A DNA stretch of 64,000 nucleotides from Photobacterium arenosum (lineage in GTDB: Bacteria > Pseudomonadota > Gammaproteobacteria > Enterobacterales > Vibrionaceae): the NCBI RefSeq assembly GCF_014841115.1, contig NZ_JACYTP010000016.1, positions 40,081 through 104,080 on the forward strand, read 5' to 3'. The notes under the pieces are model-generated. The model saw only the letters and a list, made by a program, of their open reading frames with translations. It had not been told where the DNA came from and did not search any database. Each line of letters begins with the position of its first letter. Position 1 is the stretch's first letter. This document shows, piece by piece, positions 56,657-64,000 of the stretch. The position numbers and the translations under genes were made by a program.

Positions 56657-57289
56657 ATGGGGATCAGGGCCCAACAAAAAGAAAAAACCCGGCGTTCACT
56701 GATTAACGCAGCCTTTAACCAGCTCAGTGCTGAGCGCAGTTTTTCCAATCTCAGTTTGCGCGAAGTTGCGCGTGAAGCTGGTATAGCACCCACATCTTTT
56801 TATCGCCACTTCAAAGATATGGATGAACTTGGACTAACATTGGTTGATGAAGGTGGCTTACTGCTTCGCCAGCTGATGCGTCAGGCTCGCCAGCGCATTG
56901 CTGAAGAAGGCAGTGTTATCCGCACTTCTGTTGAAACCTTCATGGAATTTATTGAAAGCAGCCCGAACGTTTTTCGTTTGCTGTTACGGGAACGCTCCGG
57001 CACCTCGCCGGCATTCCGTGCTGCTGTGGCGAGAGAAATTCAGCACTTCGTGGCGGAACTCACTGAGTATCTGGAAGCCAAAGGCGGGAGCCGGCACGAA
57101 GAAGCTTATATCCAGGCTGAAGCGTTAGTCACTTTGGTGTTCAGTTCAGGAGCCGATGCACTGGATCTGGACAGTCAGTCGCGGGCAGAACATGCAGAGC
57201 GCTTAATCATGCAACTGCGAATGATAGCCAAAGGAGCTTACTGGTATCGTAAAGAGCGTGAGCGCAACACGCTGGCGCATAAACCTTAA
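56657..57289 (+). CDS. fabR: TetR-family repressor of unsaturated fatty acid genes FabR
   Basis: A 210-residue regulator. The TetR helix-turn-helix is near residues 28-55 ([31 protein letters not shown]). The ligand domain has [19 protein letters not shown], close to E. coli FabR, which represses fabA and fabB in response to acyl thioesters. AGGAA precedes the ATG. It is followed 20 bp later by yijD, the conserved partner. Confidence 0.95.
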   Translation: MGIRAQQKEKTRRSLINAAFNQLSAERSFSNLSLREVAREAGIAPTSFYRHFKDMDELGLTLVDEGGLLLRQLMRQARQRIAEEGSVIRTSVETFMEFIESSPNVFRLLLRERSGTSPAFRAAVAREIQHFVAELTEYLEAKGGSRHEEAYIQAEALVTLVFSSGADALDLDSQSRAEHAERLIMQLRMIAKGAYWYRKERERNTLAHKP

Positions 57290-57309
57290 TTGAGTATGTT
57301 GGTGAAGAT

Positions 57310-57690
57310 ATGGACAAGCAACAAGTTAAAGCAGAACGCAAGACCTTAATCCTGTCACTGTTAGCAGGACTGTGCGGTAACGCCACGCTGGCAGTATTTA
57401 CCTCCAGTGCTGTCGCTTTTTCTATTTTTCCGGTGATTGCTTTTGTGATGACTGTGTATTGCATGTATCAGGACTACCTGACACGCCCGATGGCGGAAGG
57501 GACCCCGGCCATTGCTTTTGCTTTGTTTCTGGTTGGCGCTTTTGGCTATTCTGCCTTTCTGCGCGCGCAGGCACCGGATATGGGATCTAACTTCCTGCCG
57601 TTGATGATCTGTTTAGCGCTGCTGTTGTGGGTCGCTTACCGCATGGGTGTGATGAAGCCTAAGTCAAAGTCTCAAGATAACGCGTCATAA
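57310..57690 (+). CDS. yijD: YijD family inner-membrane protein (DUF1422)
   Basis: A 126-residue membrane protein with four hydrophobic segments (about 13-32, 35-50, 63-80, 95-112) and a short basic C-terminal tail. The DUF1422/YijD family has no assigned function, but its fixed place after fabR suggests a link to membrane lipid composition. GGTGAAGA precedes the ATG. Confidence 0.9.
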   Translation: MDKQQVKAERKTLILSLLAGLCGNATLAVFTSSAVAFSIFPVIAFVMTVYCMYQDYLTRPMAEGTPAIAFALFLVGAFGYSAFLRAQAPDMGSNFLPLMICLALLLWVAYRMGVMKPKSKSQDNAS

Positions 57691-57708
57691 TATACATGCA
57701 TGAAACAG

Positions 57709-57732
57709 AAAAGGCGCCTGAGGCGCCTTTTT
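57709..57732. terminator. Bidirectional terminator between yijD and trmA
   Basis: Stem AAAAGGCGCC (57709-57718) and GGCGCCTTTT (57722-57731), 3-nt loop, T-runs on both strands. Confidence 0.92.
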
Positions 57733-57755
57733 CGTTTTTGCCGTTTTCGCTTGGA

Positions 57756-58862
57756 TTATTTACGTTCCAGCATTACACCCGCTTCCATGTGGTGGGTGTA
57801 AGGGAACTGATCAAACAGCGCAAACCGGGTAATGCGATGGGTGTGACCCAGAATCTCCAGGTTAGCTTTTAAGGTGTCCGGGTTACAGGAGATATAGACA
57901 ATACGCTCATAGGCCTGAACCATGCGACAGGTATCCTCGTCCATGCCTGAGCGGGGCGGATCAACAAAAATGGTGTTGCAGTTGTAGCTGCTGAGATCAA
58001 TGTTATTGTCTTTCAGGCGGCGAAACTCGCGCTGCCCTTCCATCGCCTGAGTAAATTCTTCAGCAGACATACGTATGATCTGCACATTGTCTATCTTGTT
58101 CGCTGCAATGTTGTACTGTGCCGATTCCACCGACGGCTTGGCCAGTTCTGTGGCCAGCACACGGTCAAAATTCTTTGCCAGTGCCAGCGAGAAGTTCCCG
58201 TTGCCGCAATACAGCTCCAGCAGATCTCCTTCGCTGTCCTGAGTGCAGTCTACCGCCCACTCCAGCATCTTTTGCGCCACCTCGCCGTTCGGCTGGGTAA
58301 AGCTGTTTTCAACCTGCTGATAGGTCAGTGTTTGATCGTGAACCGTCAGTTTCTCAATCACATAGTCCTGATCCAGCACGATTTTCTGTTTACGTGCACG
58401 ACCGATCAGATTGAGGTTGAACCCTTCATCATTCAGCCTTTGCTTCAGGGCATTGGCTTCTGCAACCCACAGATCATCCAGTTGACGGTGATAAAGCAGG
58501 GAAACCAGAATCTCTCCGCTCAGTGTTGACAGGAAATCGACCTGGAACAGCTTATGACGCAGCGCACGGTTCGGCTTCATGGCATCTACCAGCAACGGCA
58601 TCAAATCATTGATCAGACGGCTGGCTTGCGGAAACTGATCGACCCGGTACTTCTCGCGGGTTTCCTGATTGAACATGATGTAATACAGGTCTTCACCTTC
58701 ATGCCAGACACGAAACTCAGTACGCATACGGTAGTGTTGAGCAGGAGAAGCGAACACCTCCAACTCCGGGGTGTCTACGTCAGCAAACAGCGCTTGCATA
58801 CGCTCGGCCTTTTCGTCCAGTTGTGCTTGGTAGGTGGCGGGGTTGATTGGGGTTGCTGCCAT
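57756..58862 (-). CDS. trmA: tRNA (uracil-5-)-methyltransferase TrmA
   Basis: A 368-residue SAM-dependent enzyme that makes m5U54 (ribothymidine) in the tRNA T-loop, close to the 366 residues of E. coli TrmA. Motifs: [21 protein letters not shown] motif [30 protein letters not shown] and the nucleophile cysteine in YISCNPDTL near residue 326, with the C-terminal catalytic Glu in [15 protein letters not shown] precedes the ATG. In E. coli it is divergent from btuB, as here. Confidence 0.97.
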   Translation of the reverse strand: MAATPINPATYQAQLDEKAERMQALFADVDTPELEVFASPAQHYRMRTEFRVWHEGEDLYYIMFNQETREKYRVDQFPQASRLINDLMPLLVDAMKPNRALRHKLFQVDFLSTLSGEILVSLLYHRQLDDLWVAEANALKQRLNDEGFNLNLIGRARKQKIVLDQDYVIEKLTVHDQTLTYQQVENSFTQPNGEVAQKMLEWAVDCTQDSEGDLLELYCGNGNFSLALAKNFDRVLATELAKPSVESAQYNIAANKIDNVQIIRMSAEEFTQAMEGQREFRRLKDNNIDLSSYNCNTIFVDPPRSGMDEDTCRMVQAYERIVYISCNPDTLKANLEILGHTHRITRFALFDQFPYTHHMEAGVMLERK

Positions 58863-58994
58863 GGTGTTGCCTCAAAACTGCTCAAAATAAGAGCGCAGAT
58901 TTTATTGCATTGTTGACTGATGTCCAGTGAAAGGGGGGAGAAAAGTGCAGGCCAGATAGATTTGTCATGACTAATAGCAAACTAAACTAGACAA

Positions 58995-59222
58995 TTCCGA
59001 CCGGTAAAACTAGCATTCCGCTGCGCTGGTTTGCCTGTTCGCAGGCGGGGAATACGGTGAGAATCCGTAACTGACGCGCAGCGGTAAGAGAGAACGAAAG
59101 ACACAAGGCAGATAGCCAGACACTGTTTCATCAGGCAAGCGCAACGCCGGCCAGATGAAATGGGAAGTCGTTGTCCTAGGCGGTTGTTCAACCATGCTCT
59201 CAAGTCCGAAGACCGACCAGCG
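58995..59222 (+). ncRNA. Cobalamin (B12) riboswitch of btuB
   Basis: The core pattern is clear: GGGGAATACGGTGAGAATCC followed by GTAACTGACGCGCAGCGGTAA (from 59044 on), and the B12 box AAGTCCGAAGACCGACC (59202-59218). It lies upstream of btuB, trmA being divergent. Binding of adenosylcobalamin represses btuB in known cases. The 5' boundary is an estimate. Confidence 0.95.
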
Positions 59223-59272
59223 AGACAGGCAGTATGGAGACTGCCCAGATTTCAACGCGATTTAAGGTATCC

Positions 59273-61090
59273 ATGACAATGAAAAAAACGCTTTTAGCCG
59301 TGGCGTTGGCACCTTTGTGTCTGCAATCCTCGCTCGTTTCCGCCCAGACCACCACCGCCGATGAGACCATGGTGGTGACCGCCAATCGTTTTGAGCAGTC
59401 TGCCAAGAATACGATTGCATCTGTTTCTATTGTTACCAAAGAAGAAATTGATGCTATTCAGGCCAAATCCCTAACAGAAGTACTGCGTCGCTTACCAGGA
59501 GTGCAGGTTGTTGCTGGCGGTTATGGTCAGACAACTGAAGTTTTTGTGCGAGGGACTAAGTCCGCTCATTTGCTGGTACTGATTAATGGTGTGCGCATCG
59601 GTAGTGCGACATTGGGAGCGGTTGATTTCAGCCAAATACCATTAACCGGTGTTGAACGGGTTGAACTTGTACGAGGTACACGTGCTGCGCAATACGGCTC
59701 TGATGCTATCGGTGGTGTACTTAATATCATTACGGCTTACCAGCAGGGAGAGAGTCTTGCTCAGGCCACTATAGGTGGAGGCAGTAACGGCTTCTACGAA
59801 TTGGGTGCTTCTTTTGCTGGTGAAATTGGAAATGCATCATGGGGCAAAGTAGCGATTAAAACGAATGGTGCAGATGGTTTTTCGGCGCGTAAAGACCCTT
59901 ACGAATCAGACAATGATGGCTTCGAGCAGAGTAATGCTGTCGCTGAAATTGGTACCCACATTGATGATAACTGGACAGTCAGCTTACAAGGCTACTTTCA
60001 GGACGGCGAATCTGAGTATGACGATGGATCTTCCAAATCTGGCGCTGAGGCCGAAAACTCTCTCTATAACCTTGCCAGCCACCTAAAGTATTCAGATGAA
60101 CGCTTCAACAGCGAGGTCATCTTGGCTTATAACGAAGATGAATCCGAAAATAAATTTGATTTATCTTCTGGAAGTAAAATTACCACGGATAGAACGGTTG
60201 CAGCTTGGCAAAATCATTACCAGCTGAATTCAAATGTTGATTTTGGTGGTGGCCTGGAATGGAATCGTGAAAAAGTGTCGAACTCGTTAAGCCGGTACAC
60301 GGATGACAAGCGAGACAATATGGCTTTGTATGTCACGTCAATCTACCATGATGAACGTTGGTTATTTGAGGGTAGTGCCCGAACAGATGACAGCGATAGT
60401 TATGGGCGAAACAATACTTGGCAGTTGGGTGCCGCTTATCATGTAACCTCTCAAGTCCAACTTTCTGCTAATCTCGGAACTGCGTTTAAAGCACCGTCTT
60501 TTAATGATCTATATTGGCCTGGACAAGGAAATCCAGATCTTGAGCCTGAAGAGGCGCAGTCAGCAGAGTTTACGTTGCAGGGGCAGCACGAACTCTTTAA
60601 TTGGGGTGTCACCTGGTATCAGAATGATGTTGATAAGTTGATCGCTTGGGCTCCTGATGCATTAGGCAACTGGATGCCTTCCAATATCAATCAAGCTGAA
60701 CTGAAAGGTCTTGAGGCTATTGTAGGATTTGATACTGGCCCTATCCGTCATGATTTGAGTTATGACTTCTTAGATTCTGAAGATAAAGAAACGAAAAAGG
60801 AGCTGGCTCGTCGGTCACGTCATAGTGGTAAGTGGAACATGTCTTACTTAGCTGAACAATGGCAATTTGACTTAAGCGCCATTTACAAAGGCACAAGTTA
60901 TGAGGATGCGATCAATACTCAAAAATTGGGTGCTTTTACGCTGTTTGATTTAGGTGCCAGCTATTATTTATCAGAAAATCTGACCCTGAGAGGGCGTATC
61001 GATAACCTGTTTGATGCGGATTATGAGGTGAAATCTTCATACAACGTTCAGGAACGAAGCTATTACGCTTCTGTGACCTACCAGTTCTAA
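59273..61090 (+). CDS. btuB: TonB-dependent vitamin B12 receptor BtuB
   Basis: A 605-residue outer-membrane receptor. Signal peptide about 3-25 (KKTLLAVALAPLCLQSSLVSA), TonB box DETMVVTANR right after, plug domain (about 30-150: EVLRRLPGVQVVAGGYGQTTEVFVRG, AQYGSDAIGGVLNIIT) and a 22-strand barrel ending in aromatic VTYQF, the usual outer-membrane sorting signal. It imports cobalamin under the upstream riboswitch. Start at 59273 or 59279. From about 59400 to 61050 the DNA is visibly AT-richer than the signal region and neighbours (some 60-base lines near 30 percent GC), suggesting recombination. Confidence 0.95.
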   Translation: MTMKKTLLAVALAPLCLQSSLVSAQTTTADETMVVTANRFEQSAKNTIASVSIVTKEEIDAIQAKSLTEVLRRLPGVQVVAGGYGQTTEVFVRGTKSAHLLVLINGVRIGSATLGAVDFSQIPLTGVERVELVRGTRAAQYGSDAIGGVLNIITAYQQGESLAQATIGGGSNGFYELGASFAGEIGNASWGKVAIKTNGADGFSARKDPYESDNDGFEQSNAVAEIGTHIDDNWTVSLQGYFQDGESEYDDGSSKSGAEAENSLYNLASHLKYSDERFNSEVILAYNEDESENKFDLSSGSKITTDRTVAAWQNHYQLNSNVDFGGGLEWNREKVSNSLSRYTDDKRDNMALYVTSIYHDERWLFEGSARTDDSDSYGRNNTWQLGAAYHVTSQVQLSANLGTAFKAPSFNDLYWPGQGNPDLEPEEAQSAEFTLQGQHELFNWGVTWYQNDVDKLIAWAPDALGNWMPSNINQAELKGLEAIVGFDTGPIRHDLSYDFLDSEDKETKKELARRSRHSGKWNMSYLAEQWQFDLSAIYKGTSYEDAINTQKLGAFTLFDLGASYYLSENLTLRGRIDNLFDADYEVKSSYNVQERSYYASVTYQF

Positions 61091-61095
61091 CCCTC

Positions 61096-61117
61096 AGCCG
61101 CCTTCGGGCGGCTTTTT
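61096..61117 (+). terminator. Rho-independent terminator of btuB
   Basis: AGCCGCC-TTCG-GGCGGCT (61096-61113), a 7-bp stem with a UUCG tetraloop, followed by five Ts. Confidence 0.95.
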
Positions 61118-61129
61118 CGTGAGGCGACA

Positions 61130-61801
61130 ATGAAACCAAAGAAAGTGATAGTCAGTTGGTCATCCGGTAAAGATTCAACCCTGACGCTGTTGCGCTTAAT
61201 AGAAAGCCCTGCCTTTGACGTTGTGGGGCTGTTTACCACTTATGTCGGTACCGAGGTGCCGTTTCAGGCAACACCAATCGCTGTGGTGCGGGCACAGGCC
61301 CGGCTGACAGGGCTCCCCTTGGTTGAGATACCGCTGCCTGACGTGTTTCCTCCGAATGACGTATATCAGGCGCTGGTGGTGGAAGCCATTCGCAATAGCG
61401 GATTGGCCGTTGAAGCCGTGGCATTTGGCGATATGTTTTGTAATGGTATTGAAACCTATCGGCGCAGTTATATTGAGCCGGCCGGCTGGCAATGTGTTTT
61501 TCCTTTGCTGGGGGAGGACAGCCAGCTGCTGGCCGAGGAAATTTTGCAACGGGGGATAAAAACGATTCTGACCACTGTGGATACCAGCCAGCTCAGCGGT
61601 GAGTTCTGCGGTAAATGGTTTAATCACTCATTACTCGCACGGTTGCCTGATGAGGTGGACCCTTGCGGAGAAGACGGCGAATTTCATACTCTGGTGGTCC
61701 ATGCCCCATGTTTTTCAGGGCAGTTAGCGCTTGAACCTCTGCATATAGACAACCAAGGCCGGTTTCACCATCTTCGCTATCGGATCTCAGTACCAGACTG
61801 A
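61130..61801 (+). CDS. Dph6-like ATP-pyrophosphatase (adenine nucleotide alpha hydrolase)
   Basis: A 223-residue protein with the PP-loop SWSSGKDSTL at residues 10-19 and the family blocks VVRAQARLTGLPLVEIPLP, AFGDMFCNGIETYRRSY and VDPCGEDGEFHTLV, as in diphthine-ammonia ligase Dph6. Bacteria lack diphthamide, so the acceptor is unknown; an ATP-driven amidation or similar adenylation is likely. GAGGCGACA precedes the ATG. It starts 13 bp after the btuB terminator, so it may receive read-through from the cobalamin-controlled transcript. Confidence 0.85.
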   Translation: MKPKKVIVSWSSGKDSTLTLLRLIESPAFDVVGLFTTYVGTEVPFQATPIAVVRAQARLTGLPLVEIPLPDVFPPNDVYQALVVEAIRNSGLAVEAVAFGDMFCNGIETYRRSYIEPAGWQCVFPLLGEDSQLLAEEILQRGIKTILTTVDTSQLSGEFCGKWFNHSLLARLPDEVDPCGEDGEFHTLVVHAPCFSGQLALEPLHIDNQGRFHHLRYRISVPD

Positions 61802-61885
61802 CAGTAAACTGATGTGTGATAGTTGGCTTTTATCTGTCAGCCAGTATGATGAGAGCTTCTATCTTGGAGCAGTCAGAAAGACGTT

Positions 61886-62680
61886 GTGAAAACCATCCTT
61901 ATTTTTGATTCTGGTGTGGGCGGCCTCTCCGTCTATCAGGAGATATACCGCCAGCTACCACATTATCAATACATCTACGCATTTGATGATGCGGCTTTCC
62001 CTTATGGTGAGTTGGACGAGGCGGTATTGGTTGAGCGTACCCTGCACATTGTGTCGTCTCTGGTCATAAAACATAAAGCAGATCTGGTTGTGATTGCCTG
62101 TAATACCGCCAGCACTATCGTCTTGCCGCCTCTGCGGGCTGCGCTGAGTTTGCCTGTGGTTGGGGTTGTGCCTGCTATCAAGCCTGCAGCATTACTGAGT
62201 AAAACGAAAAGCCTGGGCGTGTTAGCCACACCGGCCACGGTTAAACGCCAATATACTCAGGCTTTGATCCAGGAGTTTGCTTCAGATTGCGAGGTTCATT
62301 TGCTGGGCAACACGCGTCTGGTTGAAATGGCAGAGATGAAACTACGGGGAGCTAAGGTTGATCTGGACGAGCTGACCGGGATATTGCAGCCTTGGTTTCA
62401 CACGGCAATCGATACGGTTGTGCTCGGATGCACTCACTTTCCGCTGATAAAAGATGAAATCAGTAAGGTGTTTGTTCAGGCTACGAATGTGATTGACTCC
62501 GGCAGCGCGATCGCTAGCCGGGTCAATTCACTGTTGGGAGACATGGCCACAGGAAGGTCACCGCAATGGCAGAACTTGACCTATCATTCTGGTGAGAATT
62601 CCAATGTTGTGATTTTAAATCACAGTCTATTAGCCATGAACTTGGGCCGGGTAATCAGCCTTAACTATCCTCATTCTTAG
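61886..62680 (+). CDS. murI: Glutamate racemase
   Basis: A 264-residue enzyme making D-glutamate for peptidoglycan. N-terminal [17 protein letters not shown] with the catalytic-site Asp/Ser, the two catalytic cysteines in [10 protein letters not shown] and LGCTHFPLI, and [11 protein letters not shown] are present. It starts with GTG at 61886. Its last 20 bp overlap the end of the convergent RRM gene. btuB-(Dph6-like)-murI-rrn is a conserved neighbourhood. Confidence 0.96.
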   Translation: MKTILIFDSGVGGLSVYQEIYRQLPHYQYIYAFDDAAFPYGELDEAVLVERTLHIVSSLVIKHKADLVVIACNTASTIVLPPLRAALSLPVVGVVPAIKPAALLSKTKSLGVLATPATVKRQYTQALIQEFASDCEVHLLGNTRLVEMAEMKLRGAKVDLDELTGILQPWFHTAIDTVVLGCTHFPLIKDEISKVFVQATNVIDSGSAIASRVNSLLGDMATGRSPQWQNLTYHSGENSNVVILNHSLLAMNLGRVISLNYPHS

Positions 62681-63104
62681 GGTCGTTGGCTTCACGTACT
62701 TTTAATGTACGCTGACCAAATTCTTTCTCATTTAGCTTGCTGACAGCATAGTCAGCATCTTTGCTGCTCATAACCACAAAGCCGAAGCCCCGCCTTTTTC
62801 CTGTTCGTTTATCTTTCATCAAGCGAACAGCAAAGACCTCCCCGTACTCTGAGAATAAATCTTTAACTTCACTTTCGTTAGCACGATAGGGAAGGTTTCC
62901 GACATAGAGCGTTTTACTGCTCTGGTTTTCATCGCCCATCATATTTTCATCCTGATTCGTGTTCAGGTAATGATTGGCAAATCCGGATAAGACGGCGCCC
63001 AGTGCGAAGGCTATCGCAGCGGTAGAAGAAATGAAGCTAAATATGATGGCACCAATAAGAGTTATCAGCGCAATGATCATAGTGTGTGAGTTGGAAAATT
63101 TCAT
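62661..63104 (-). CDS. Membrane-anchored RRM RNA-binding protein
   Basis: A 147-residue protein with two membrane segments at the N-terminus (about 9-26 and 28-43, [18 protein letters not shown] and [13 protein letters not shown]) and a C-terminal RRM domain (about 64-140): RNP2 is TLYVGNL and RNP1 is [10 protein letters not shown], both complete. RRM proteins with this N-terminal anchor occur in vibrios; targets are unknown. The RNA-binding domain is predicted to face the cytoplasm. The start at 63104 is chosen over an in-frame TTG at 63110. Confidence 0.88.
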   Translation of the reverse strand: MKFSNSHTMIIALITLIGAIIFSFISSTAAIAFALGAVLSGFANHYLNTNQDENMMGDENQSSKTLYVGNLPYRANESEVKDLFSEYGEVFAVRLMKDKRTGKRRGFGFVVMSSKDADYAVSKLNEKEFGQRTLKVREANDPKNEDS

Positions 63105-63297
63105 AGGCAAGCTACAGTGTCATCGATTGAAAAGTTAGAAGGCGATTTATTTAACAAATTAATCACAATTATAGTACGTGCATAGTTTTACGATTACCAG
63201 AAAGTGAATGTATTGATCGTATAATGTTGACTTAAGGCGCATATTTTTACATTAGTTGAAATTATGACCGGTTAAACATTTTTTATTAAGAAAAGGG

Positions 63298-63437
63298 TTG
63301 TCAGTCTTTTCCAAGTCTCTATAATGCCGCCTCACCAAGACGGGAACGGATGAAAACATCAGTTCAGTTTTGATGAAAGGCGGCACAAAGAAAGCAAATA
63401 AAAAATTGTTTGACTACTTTGTTTGATTCGTTAGAAT
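63298..63437 (+). promoter_or_regulatory. Tandem rRNA promoters
   Basis: Promoter 1: TTGTCA (63298-63303), 16 bp, TATAAT (63320-63325). Promoter 2: TTGACT (63410-63415), 16 bp, TAGAAT (63432-63437). Both have the 16-bp spacer and GC-rich discriminator (GCCGCC) of stringently controlled rrn promoters, and A/T tracts upstream that can act as UP elements. A further TATAAT at 63220-63225 lacks a good -35. The rest of 63105-63297 shows no gene. Confidence 0.82.
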
Positions 63438-63477
63438 GGCCGCCCTGTCCACGACAAGCCAATGGCAAGTCTGGCAA

Positions 63478-63489
63478 CGCTCTTTAACA
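63478..63489 (+). promoter_or_regulatory. rRNA antitermination boxA
   Basis: CGCTCTTTAACA matches the boxA consensus TGCTCTTTAACA at 11 of 12 positions, about 190 bp before 16S. It loads the Nus antitermination complex in known rrn leaders. Confidence 0.85.
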
Positions 63490-63674
63490 ATTTGACCATG
63501 CAATCTGTGTGGGCACTCGACAATGATACAGTCATAAAAGATTTATCAGTGAACTGAGTGACCAATTGGTAGCACTTTTTATAAAAGAGTTACCGGCACA
63601 GTCAATTCGTTTCAACTTCGGTTGGAACATCAGTAATCACTGAGCCGCTTTCCTTCGGGAAGGCAACAAAACTT

Positions 63675-64000
63675 TAATTGAAGAGTTTGATCATGGCTCA
63701 GATTGAACGCTGGCGGCAGGCCTAACACATGCAAGTCGAGCGGCAGCGACAACATTGACCCTTCGGGCGATTTGTTGGGCGGCGAGCGGCGGACGGGTGA
63801 GTAATGCCTGGGAACATGCCTTAGTGTGGGGGATAACCATTGGAAACGATGGCTAATACCGCATAATGTCTTCGGACCAAAGCGGGGGACCTTCGGGCCT
63901 CGCGCGCTAAGATTGGCCCAGGTGGGATTAGCTAGTAGGTGGGGTAACGGCTCACCTAGGCGACGATCCCTAGCTGGTCTGAGAGGATGATCAGCCACAC
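63675..64000 (+). rRNA. rrs: 16S ribosomal RNA, 5' part
   Basis: The conserved 5' end AATTGAAGAGTTTGATCATGG begins at about 63676 and is followed by CTGGCGGCAGGCCTAACACA, GGCGAGCGGCGGACGGGTGA and the helix ending ACCTAGGCGACGATCCCTAG. The first about 326 nt are present and the gene runs past the window. The V1 stem (CGACAACATTGACCCTTCGG) is of vibrionaceous type but not enough to name the genus. Confidence 0.98.

Noticed and set aside
59234..59272. Upstream ATG of btuB at 59234
   Set aside because: It would add 13 residues before the signal peptide and lies just after the B12 box; the ATG at 59273 with AAGG upstream gives a proper signal peptide.
63630..63998. 122-codon minus-strand ORF over the 16S start
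   Set aside because: It lies antisense to conserved 16S rRNA sequence, which explains the open frame.
1..64000. CRISPR arrays, prophage or tRNA genes
   Set aside because: No regularly spaced repeats, phage structural or integrase genes, or tRNA-like cloverleafs ending in CCA were noticed in reading; a tRNA scan was not possible.

Overview
This window looks like chromosome I of a member of the Vibrionaceae, with GC content a little above 50 percent. Photobacterium or a close relative is my inference; the species is not determined. The order polA-spf-engB, yihI-DUF2489-hemN, ntrC-ntrB-glnA-typA, pckA-hslO-hslR next to a gspC-N type II secretion operon, and sthA-fabR-yijD-trmA-btuB-murI-rrn is the arrangement I know from Vibrio chromosome I. 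The 16S rRNA start and the RyhB and Spot 42 RNAs also fit.

Layout. 1-1.8 kb: the start of a bufferin operon (bufABC, minus strand), a copper-handling RiPP system cut by the window edge. 2-11 kb: uvrD, ggt, rarD, recQ, a DUF3630 gene, yhhQ under a probable preQ1-I riboswitch and a LacI/PurR-type operator, and a GNAT gene. 11.1-11.6 kb: two tandem Fur-controlled RyhB small RNA genes. 11.6-16.3 kb: elbB, polA, Spot 42, a second candidate sRNA and an orphan terminator. 16.3-22.6 kb: engB, cytochrome c4, a methyltransferase, yihI, DUF2489, an intact IS4-family element with 28-bp inverted repeats (27/28 identical), and hemN behind an FNR site. 22.7-30.6 kb: add, the nitrogen regulon ntrC-ntrB-glnA with NtrC operators and a sigma-54 promoter, and typA. 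30.7-39.5 kb: a DUF2959 lipoprotein, yihY-dtd-fabY, an AsmA-like protein, pckA, hslO, hslR. 40-51.3 kb: a complete, tightly overlapping gspCDEFGHIJKLMN operon. 51.5-58.9 kb: nudE, cysQ, a LysR regulator divergent from an AllE-like cupin, sthA, fabR-yijD, trmA. 58.9-64 kb: a cobalamin riboswitch and btuB, a Dph6-like ATP pyrophosphatase, murI, a membrane-anchored RRM protein, tandem rRNA promoters and the 5' end of a 16S rRNA.

Most genes are conserved housekeeping genes. The less ordinary material is the bufferin locus, the ryhB duplication, the preQ1 leader of yhhQ, the unnamed RNA signals around Spot 42, the palindrome cluster behind recQ, the IS placed just upstream of the hemN FNR site, the AT-rich body of btuB and the TM-RRM protein. 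All statements come from reading the sequence; no database search or folding program was run.
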